Under the pieces are notes generated by a model. The model was not told the origin of the DNA, searched no databases, and was given only the letters and a program-made list of their open reading frames with translations. 64,000 bases of DNA from positions 41,003,757-41,067,756 of the forward strand of contig JANJXV010000002.1 in assembly GCA_024803745.1 (NCBI GenBank), given 5' to 3'. This DNA is from Megascapheus bottae (lineage: Eukaryota > Chordata > Mammalia > Rodentia > Geomyidae). The position numbers and the translations under genes were made by a program. Below are positions 57,379 through 64,000 of this stretch, one piece after another. Numbering within the stretch: the first letter of the stretch is position 1; every line of letters starts with the position of its first letter.

Positions 57379-57660
57379 TCTGACTTAAAGAGAAACTTCT
57401 CTGAAGAAGAAATAAAAATGTCCAAAAGACACATGAACACCTGTGGCCATAAAAGAAATGCAAACCAAAACTCCACTTCACCCTAATTAGAATGGTATTA
57501 TCAAAAAAAACTAAAAATAGATGCTGGTGGAGATGTGGCCAAAAGGGAATGCTATTACATCGTTGGTGGGGAATGTAAATTTGTTGAAACACTCTGGAAG
57601 CTCAAGAGCTATGGAACCTCCTCAAAATACTAATCGTAGATCTCTTAGCCCAGTTTTACT
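57379..57660 (+). mobile_element. LINE-1 ORF2, inverted 5' part of the same element
   Basis: Sense ORF2 text 'gacttaaagagaaacttctc', 'acatgaacacctgtggccat', 'gatgctggtggagatgtggc' and 'atcgtagatctcttagccca'. It ends at the LINE-1 position ('...cccag') where the antisense half starts, which indicates twin priming. Confidence 0.87.
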
Positions 57661-58004
57661 AGCAGGTACCATTCTGAACGGAGAAAGCAAAGAATAAATG
57701 CTGTGTTTCTCTTTATTTCACCTCACTGTTGTATGAAAATAAATCACTTGTTTGAAAGGAAAAATAAAGGCTCTTATGTTAAGGATTTAAAGAATACCTA
57801 TTATTTCTCAAAAGAATCAATAGATATATCTTCTGGCTATTTAAGTGAGTGAATAGTGAGTCAGAGATGATTACTTTTAAAGGTCTGAGTGTCTACTTGG
57901 TCTATCACAAATAACTTAATAAATCCTACCTGACTAACTTTGTAACACTTTTCACTAATTGTGCAGTGAACACATGGATCTTATAGTGTACAATAAAAAG
58001 TATT
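57661..58004. other. Unique sequence between two LINE-1s
   Basis: Nothing recognised. Confidence 0.4.
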
Positions 58005-58496
58005 TTTAAAATGTATTTTATTATCAGGGTGAAGTACAGAAAGGTTACAGTTACATTCATAAGGTAGTGAGTACATTGCCTCTTGATCATGTTTTTCTCC
58101 CAATTTCCTTCCACTGACCCTCTCCCAAGTTATAAAGTTCATTTGCAACATATTGTCTTGTGAATATCACTGTTACATTGAAATACCTTTTGTCCTTTGT
58201 CTCATCATCTTGCTTTTCCCCTCCCCTTCCCTACTTCAAATAAACAAGTAAACATATACACAATACACCAGGTACCAAAGCCAGATACAGTAACAACAGG
58301 GGAGGGGGAAGAGGAAAGAAATAACTTCACATAGTACATTAAAAACAAAAAACACAAAAGTAAACCTCTTTTTTCCATGTCCTGGAGTTCATTTCACTTA
58401 GCATTATCCTATGTGGTCATATACACATAATTTTTGAGCTATTGTGAACCTCTGCTAGTGAAACCCTAGATATATTAATTGTTGCAAATGAGAAAA
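58005..58496 (-). mobile_element. Older LINE-1, 3' UTR half of a 5'-inverted element
   Basis: 'aatgtattttattatcaggg', 'aggttacagttacattcata', 'tttcaaataaacaagtaaac'-type text, 'ggagttcatttcacttagca' and 'ttgttgcaaatgagaaaa' give the antisense 3' UTR. The strand switch is at about 58497. Confidence 0.87.
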
Positions 58497-58659
58497 TAGA
58501 TCAAGAAAATTCCTTTATACATAAAGGAATTCTATGCAGCCCTCAGAAAGACTGGCACTGTCCCATTCATGAGGAAATGGAAAGACTTGGGAAAAAATCA
58601 TATTAAGTGAAGTAAGCCAGACCCAAAGAAACATAGGCTCCATTGTTTCCTTCATTTGT
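58497..58659 (+). mobile_element. LINE-1 ORF2 tail, inverted 5' part of the same element
   Basis: 'gatcaagaaaattccttt', 'ggaattctatgcagccctca', 'aaatggaaagacttgggaaa' and 'ttaagtgaagtaagccagac' are sense ORF2-end text, ending 'gtttccttcatttgt', the same LINE-1 position as the start of the antisense half. A perfect hairpin lies at 58508-58531. Confidence 0.87.
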
Positions 58660-58668
58660 AAAAAACTA

Positions 58669-58859
58669 TTTTTTGCCAGTCCTGGGCTTGAGCTCAGTGC
58701 CTGACCACTGTCCTTGGACTTTCTCAAGGCTAGAGCTCTGCCACTTGAGCCTGAGCACCACTTCTGGCTTTTTTCTATGTATGTGGTACCAAGGAACTGA
58801 ACCCAGGTTTTCATGCATGCTAGGCAAGCAAGCTACCACTAGGCCACACTCCTGGCTCT
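58669..58859 (-). repeat. IDL-Geo dimeric SINE (antisense)
   Basis: 'gccagtcctgggcttgagct', 'gccacttgagcctgagcacc', 'gtggtaccaaggaactgaac', 'catgcatgctaggcaagcaa' and 'aggccacactcctggct'. It abuts the end of the inverted LINE-1 piece. Confidence 0.95.
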
Positions 58860-59304
58860 AAAAAGTATCTCTTAAACAATGTGGGAAATGTTTTCAGATG
58901 GAATTATCCATTTTTTTTACAAGTCAAGTATAAAATAAAATATCCAAAATCACAAACCCAAGGTTATTGCTCATCACTCGAGAAGAACAATGAACCTAAA
59001 ACTTATGTTGTTGGGACAAGGGAAAACCAGCAAACCAAATTTGAGAAACCAGCAAACCAAAGATAAAGATAAAGCCCCAGCAGGGGTTTTAGGAGAAAGA
59101 CTTCTAAAGAGAGATATGGAGAATCACATCAGATAGGTGGGAGAAAGTGTAGTTTTATATTCTAGGATAATTTTAAATGCTGTGCATCTGTTTTTCTGAC
59201 ACACAGCTGCTGATATCTATAAGATTCAGCATATCTTAGGCTTTACAAATGTAGAGGACAGTTACTAATTAGGACTGAGCATAGGATCACTTGCCTGCTG
59301 GACT
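58860..59304. other. Unique sequence
   Basis: Nothing recognised apart from a short direct repeat 'ccagcaaacca' at 59027-59037 and 59049-59059. Confidence 0.4.
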
Positions 59305-59362
59305 ATGTGAGAAGCAGAGACAGAAGGATCACAGTTTAAGACCATTTGAAGAACCCCAATCC
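59305..59362 (+). repeat. B1-like fragment
   Basis: 'gagaagcagagacagaagga' and 'tcacagtttaagaccatttg' resemble B1 ('gaggcaggaggatc ... gttcaagaccagcctg'). Short and degraded. Confidence 0.4.
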
Positions 59363-59404
59363 ACCCCAAGTTAGTTGGATTACATTTAATATACATAACA
59401 AGTA

Positions 59405-59592
59405 TGAGAATTCAAATCTGTAATCTAGCTATATGGAAGCTGTAGATGGGAGACCAGCAATCCAAAGCCAATCTGGGAAAAATACTAAGACTCTACCTGA
59501 GCACTCACTAAAGCAAAAACAGCTGAAGTGGTAGAATGCTTGCCTAGCAAGGCTGAGGTTGTGAGTTCTATCCCTGATGCTACCAAAAAATA
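59405..59592 (+). repeat. B1-ID composite SINE (sense, older)
   Basis: B1 part 'caaatctgtaatctagctat' and 'gaccagcaatccaaagccaa', followed after 'aaagcaaaaac' by an ID part 'gaagtggtagaatgcttgcc' and 'tgtgagttctatccctgatg' with an A tail. Its right half is a plain ID, not the Geo monomer, so it is a different and older composite. Confidence 0.75.
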
Positions 59593-60041
59593 AAACAACT
59601 GATTAGAAAGCTTTATGGTTCATATCATTGTGGCTCCTTTTACCACAGATAGATGATTCTACAGTCGTTAGGAAACAATATTTCTTCACTTTTATCCCTT
59701 TCCCTATCTTCAAAAGAAAAGAGAAAGAAATGGAAGCCATAGACAAAACAAATCCTGCCCTCCCCACCAAGGAAAGCAGAGCAGAGGATTCACAGCAGGA
59801 CAGTTGTTAATGGGTTAGATGGCTTCTATCAGCAGTCTCATGGGCAGCAAAGTTAGTGGGATCAATGTAAGAATGTATTGCCCAGTAGTGTGATTTCCAA
59901 AACTTGTGACTGTTTATAAGCCAAGTAAGAACAAGCAACACTAGAGTTTATTTCAAATTTTCCTTTATTCAAAAACATGTATATGAATCTGTGTGACTCT
60001 TATCCTTAGAATTATTTAATTATTTTATCTTTTTTTTTAGT
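59593..60041. other. Unique sequence
   Basis: A 60-codon plus frame (59628-59810) is unsupported. No repeat recognised. Confidence 0.4.
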
Positions 60042-60240
60042 GTGTATGTCGGGGAGCAGTGGGTCTCACATCCTGCTAGCATTCTTGCTCACCTGGTGCC
60101 CTACCCACTGAGCATACTTCTAACCCTAAAATTTGCTGGCATTTTGTAGACAGTCTTGCGGACATTCTGGCTTACAAACACAATCCTCTCAATCTCAGCT
60201 TCTGAACAGGTAGACTTATAAACATGAACCACTGGCAACC
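60042..60240 (-). repeat. B1-ID composite SINE (antisense, degraded)
   Basis: ID-like complement ('catcctgctagcattcttgc', 'ggtgccctacccactgagca') followed by B1 complement ('ttctggcttacaaacacaat', 'cctctcaatctcagcttctg', 'tataaacatgaaccactggc'). Confidence 0.65.
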
Positions 60241-62104
60241 TTTTTAATCTTATTTAATCTTTATGATGCACAGTGATTTAAGCATAGGGTTTTATGTTAG
60301 TAATCGAATATATGAATATGCTTATGGATATATATATATATGAAATATATTGATTTTTTGCTTCTTGGTCAAAACTCTGAACAGTTTTTCTAGTTTTAAT
60401 GTATTTTGATAGTGACAAAAGAGAAAAAAGTCAATAACTGAATAATACAGTTGCAGTCATAGACACAAATACTCAGACTTCTGTCAACAGCACATCATCA
60501 AGCTGGCATGGATGCCCAAGAGACTGCCAGCTCTGCAGGGTTTGTCTAATGGGAACAGAGTGATAGTGAATTTTAAAGACTCTCAGGGTTGCAAGAAACA
60601 AAACAAAATTAATTAATGAGTACAAACTGATTCTTAGATATGTGATTATCTTAATGACTAAATAAACAGAATCATGTTGCTCAAAAGGGAAGATTTCTAC
60701 CATTGTCAAATTTTTACTTCTTCCTTTTCCCTTCTTCAGCCTACTTCTCATACTTTGGATCCTGGAAATTTTTTTAAGTGACTTTTTTTTCAGACAAGAC
60801 TCACAGAAGCTATTACCTTAACCCTTCTCAGTTTTACTTTCCAATCTAACTCATTATCTATTCAACTAACTCTGTTCAGATATGAGGTAACAACTATGGA
60901 ACTCAGATCAAAAGGAATATTTGTTTTTACCCTCAAATTCATCAGACTTAAAAGTCAAATCTTGTACAAAACATTTCCTTTGAACATGATGTTCTTTACT
61001 TATTTTGTATTAATGTAAAAACTAGCAGTGACTCCTGGTGATATGAGATAGTTACTTTTGATCACTGTTTCATAAATTGTAATGACATTTCCTAAGTCTA
61101 ATACTAAGAACACTCACCTGCAACTGATGGTCTCTGTCTCACTGTGAAAGCTCAATGTAGTAAACACACAGGGGCTAGTTAATGCACAGGGTGAAATGGA
61201 GCCTTGCCACCCTGAGGTTCTGGGCTTACAACCAGCTGAGTTCATTGCTTTAAGGAAGCTCAGGTCAGTTCCTGTCTGTTTTCTACACTGCAAACCAGAC
61301 TACTGTTCAGCATAATTGACAAGTTACTTCTCCGAGGGGACTGTGTACCAAAATAGAGTTTTTGTGCATTTTCTAAAAGCAATATCTAAACACCCACACA
61401 ATTCTGAGAGTTTGAGGTAATGACAGTATAAAATGTCTGAATTTTATTTCAAGGTTGACTTGGCTTCTAAAAGTTTTCCACAGCATGGAAAACAATTAAA
61501 AATAACTTTTAGTAGTGATCTGATGATTTGTGAGCACCCTCAGATATTGAAACACCTTGTCACTGGCTCCTGAAGGAAGTGGTTAAGAACATTATGAAGA
61601 TATCAAATCATAAAAGTATCTGTGGTTTGTGGAATGGTTTGCTAAAAACTTGGCAAGAAATAAGAATAATATTTATATCATACTATTAAAACAGGTCTTA
61701 AAAATAGTATGTCTCTAAAACAGTAGGTCATAACATAAGCTAGACTTTTAGACTTAAAAAATCTAGATGTCGAATTCTGGAATATGATGGTCAGCTAAGC
61801 CAGCTTTTCATAGTGAAGTAGTAACTACACTATCAATATTTTTTTCTGAAAATATCCTTATGCTGGATTTTTTGAGGAGATGTTTAAATACTTAAGTGCA
61901 TTATACAACATACTGCAATAATTTATACTAATGATCTTTAAAGGCAATATTTCATCATTTGTCTCATCCTTATAAAATTATTTCCATGGACAATTTCTCC
62001 AGCTTCATTTTATTTTGTCCATGTGTCCAAACATTTCAATACATGCTGTGAACCCAATTAACAGCAGATATATAGTTATCTCCAGAACATGACAAATGTG
62101 GAAC
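60241..62104. other. Unique sequence, no gene seen
   Basis: A 92-codon minus frame (60751-60473) has no domain. 61120-61400 is less AT-rich with balanced composition and might be conserved, but I see no specific motif cluster. Confidence 0.4.
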
Positions 62105-62245
62105 TATTGGCATTCTGGGTTGACTGACTCCTTGTGTATTGTGTTGGTCATAAACCTACTAGATTTCTTGGTACCCCTCCTCTAAACTATATTGTGAGAG
62201 CTCAAAATGTCTCTAGACATAGATAAATGTCCCATAAGGCCAAGA
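62105..62245 (+). mobile_element. MER5A-type DNA transposon fragment (hAT-Charlie)
   Basis: 'tccttgtgtattgtgttggt', 'cctactagatttcttggtac', 'gctcaaaatgtctctagaca' and 'agataaatgtcccataaggc' follow the MER5A order ('cctgtgcattgtaggatgt ... ccactagatgccagtagcac ... accaaaaatgtctccagaca ... gccaaatgtcccctgggg'). The terminal inverted repeats are not clear. Confidence 0.7.
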
Positions 62246-62443
62246 CTTCTCGTATTCCTTGTGGTAGAAAGGCCTTTTCCTTGGCCTTAACCAGTTGTAT
62301 ACTGTCCTTCATGAATCTTGGAATATCCTAAAGTATCTCCAGACTGAAGACATAATCAAATCACCTGGGAAGAGATAAATGTTCCATTTTTTTTATTAGA
62401 ATGAGTTTAGGCCTCTGTAAAATTCTTAACCAAAAAAATTGCC

Positions 62444-62681
62444 ATTTTATCCAGGCAGGAGTGGCTCATACCTGTAATCTTAGCTACTCAGGAGATTGAG
62501 ATCTGAGGATCTCAGTTCAAAGCCAGCCAGGCACTAAAGTTCCTGAGGCTCTTATCTCTAATTAACCACCAGAAAACCAAAAGTGGCGCTGTGGCTCAAG
62601 GGCTAGCGTGGTAGCCCTGAGCCGAAGAGCTCAGGGACAGCGGACAGGCCCAGAGTTTATCCATATCCCATGACTACTAAA
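62444..62681 (+). repeat. B1-Geo dimeric SINE (sense)
   Basis: 'caggagtggctcatacctgt', 'aatcttagctactcaggaga', 'gctcttatctctaattaacc', 'gtggcgctgtggctcaaggg', 'gagctcagggacagcggaca', A tail. It is flanked by a 12-base duplication AAAAAAATTGCC (62432-62443; 62682-62693), whose A run may overlap the tail. Confidence 0.95.
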
Positions 62682-62693
62682 AAAAAAATTGCC

Positions 62694-63211
62694 TGTTTTA
62701 CTTCCATGATTATCTTCATCCTATTTTTATGCTAATTAAGTGTATTAACTTTTCTTTGTTACATCCTCAGCTATTATCAGAATTGTTGGGAAGTAACAAG
62801 CTTCCAATGAATATTTACAGAAAATTTATTAAATAAATGATTAGAGGTGCTGGAAATTTTCTGAGGAAATTTTGACATGTTTTGATATTCATATTGAATA
62901 TTTAGCCGTGAAGAAACATTTCATAAATATTTTCAAAAGGAGATTTTATACCCATGAAAGAAATTGTCTTGGACAAAATTTGAGTTCAGGGCTCTAAACT
63001 GTTACAGCTGGTGAAGTAGTAATCCTACTTATCAGATTTTTCAAAGCTTTATTTGACTGGATTATCACTTGCAATAAAGAAACTGACAATTTCTATGATT
63101 GATGAAGCATATAAATTAAAGTTCAGTTTTAGATAAGTTAAATTTGAGGTGTGTATAAGATGTTCAGTTATAGTTTGAATTTCAAAGGAACATATAATAA
63201 ATTGCATATAG
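62694..63211. other. Unique sequence
   Basis: Nothing recognised. Confidence 0.4.
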
Positions 63212-63480
63212 AATTAGTCAAAGTTTTCCAGAAAACAAAACTAATAGGCTAAAATATAGATCGATTATAATAGATGAAATACTATAAGTAGAAGATACAT
63301 AAGTAGACAGACAGACAGATCTGCTGGCTAATTCTGTATGAGTCTGAAAACCTAAGGATCAAAAGAGACAATGGTGTAACTCTTAGTTTGAAATGAAAGT
63401 CTAAAAATGGGATAGGGTTTGTGGGTAGGATATAGTCAAGGGAACTACTGTAAATCCTTGAGTACAGAGAACTCATTTTG
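63212..63480. repeat. Old interspersed repeat with 'TTAGTCA...CCAGA' head
   Basis: 'attagtcaaagttttccaga' and 'aaacaaaactaatagg' followed by TAGA-rich text, 'ctggctaattctgtatgagt' and 'gagacaatggtgtaactctt' match the common mammalian repeat that opens 'attagtcagggttctccaga' and continues with 'gatggtgta'. I recall this as a MER or MaLR-type element but cannot name it. An imperfect (ACAG)n lies at 63306-63319. Confidence 0.5.
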
Positions 63481-64000
63481 GTTTAGAGGAAAAAGGCTAT
63501 CAGTCTAAGAAAGGAAAGAAAGAGAGAATCCCAACTGTATTTTTATGTTCTATTAAAGGCCTCAACAATCGTATGATAACTGCTCCTATTGATGAAAATG
63601 GGTTATCGTTCATAAGTCTACTAATTCAAATCCTATCTTTAACTGAAACACATTCAGAGCACACTTAGAAATAGCATTTTTCCAGCTAATGTGGCATCTC
63701 TCGGTCAGGCTGAATTGACATATTAAACTTAAAATACGTCCACATTTTTCTCAACTTGACACTCAAATGCATCTTTCTGAACCGCACTAGTTTTCAGATA
63801 AACACACCAATAGGTTGTTATTTTACTTAAGGTAGTACAACAATCCTGCTTACAACCAAAGTATACCAATTATTTTTCCAGAAAACAAAATCCTTGGAGT
63901 TTTCTCTTTTCCTGACATCTTGTAAACTTATACATTACAGTATAAAATTAACAGTATTCAAATAGTGATCTAAATTCACTTCATGTTATATTATATGTTA
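63481..64000. other. Unique sequence to the window end
   Basis: Nothing recognised. Confidence 0.4.

Overview
The window looks like AT-rich, gene-poor nuclear DNA from a rodent. The best clue is its SINE set. Two dimeric SINEs occur again and again: one with a tRNA-Ala/ID-like left half and one with a B1-like (7SL RNA) left half. Both end in the same right monomer. The first has the layout of IDL-Geo, which I recall as restricted to Geomyoidea (kangaroo rats, pocket mice, pocket gophers). I therefore infer a heteromyid or geomyid rodent. The species is an inference; the mammalian and rodent-type repeat content is read directly.

I find no protein-coding gene that I can support. Open frames are short, and they are mostly translations of SINEs, of microsatellites, or of LINE-1 ORF2 remnants. 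No exon with convincing splice sites, no structural RNA gene and no CRISPR array was seen. The window is best read as intergenic (gene desert) or deep intronic DNA.

Layout. 1-5.8 kb: unique sequence, one MaLR-type LTR and the first SINEs. 5.9-7.1 kb: an antisense 5'-truncated LINE-1. 8-14 kb: microsatellites and SINEs, including a SINE split by a retroposed insert and a SINE-in-SINE nest. 14.5-16.2 kb: an antisense LINE-1 ORF2 block with reverse transcriptase motifs. 16-38 kb: mostly old unique DNA with scattered SINEs, MIRs and LINE-1 tails. 39-45.5 kb: degraded antisense LINE-1 carrying several younger SINEs. 46.8-50 kb: a cluster of LINE-1 3' ends. 52-54.5 kb: an older sense LINE-1 and another old repeat. 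54.8-55.6 kb: a stretch with the texture of a conserved regulatory element. 56.5-58.9 kb: two more LINE-1s. 59-64 kb: older SINEs, a MER5-type DNA transposon, one B1-Geo SINE and unique flanks.

The elements interact as expected: LINE-1 supplies the retrotransposition machinery, and the SINEs and one unidentified insert carry its signatures (target-site duplications and A-rich or simple-repeat tails). The most informative structures are three LINE-1 copies with 5' inversions, precise nested insertions with perfect target-site duplications, microsatellites lying between a SINE and its duplication, and the chimeric SINE pair that shares one 3' monomer. Three non-repetitive blocks near 34.1, 38.3 and 55.2 kb are candidate conserved noncoding elements, which cannot be confirmed without alignment.
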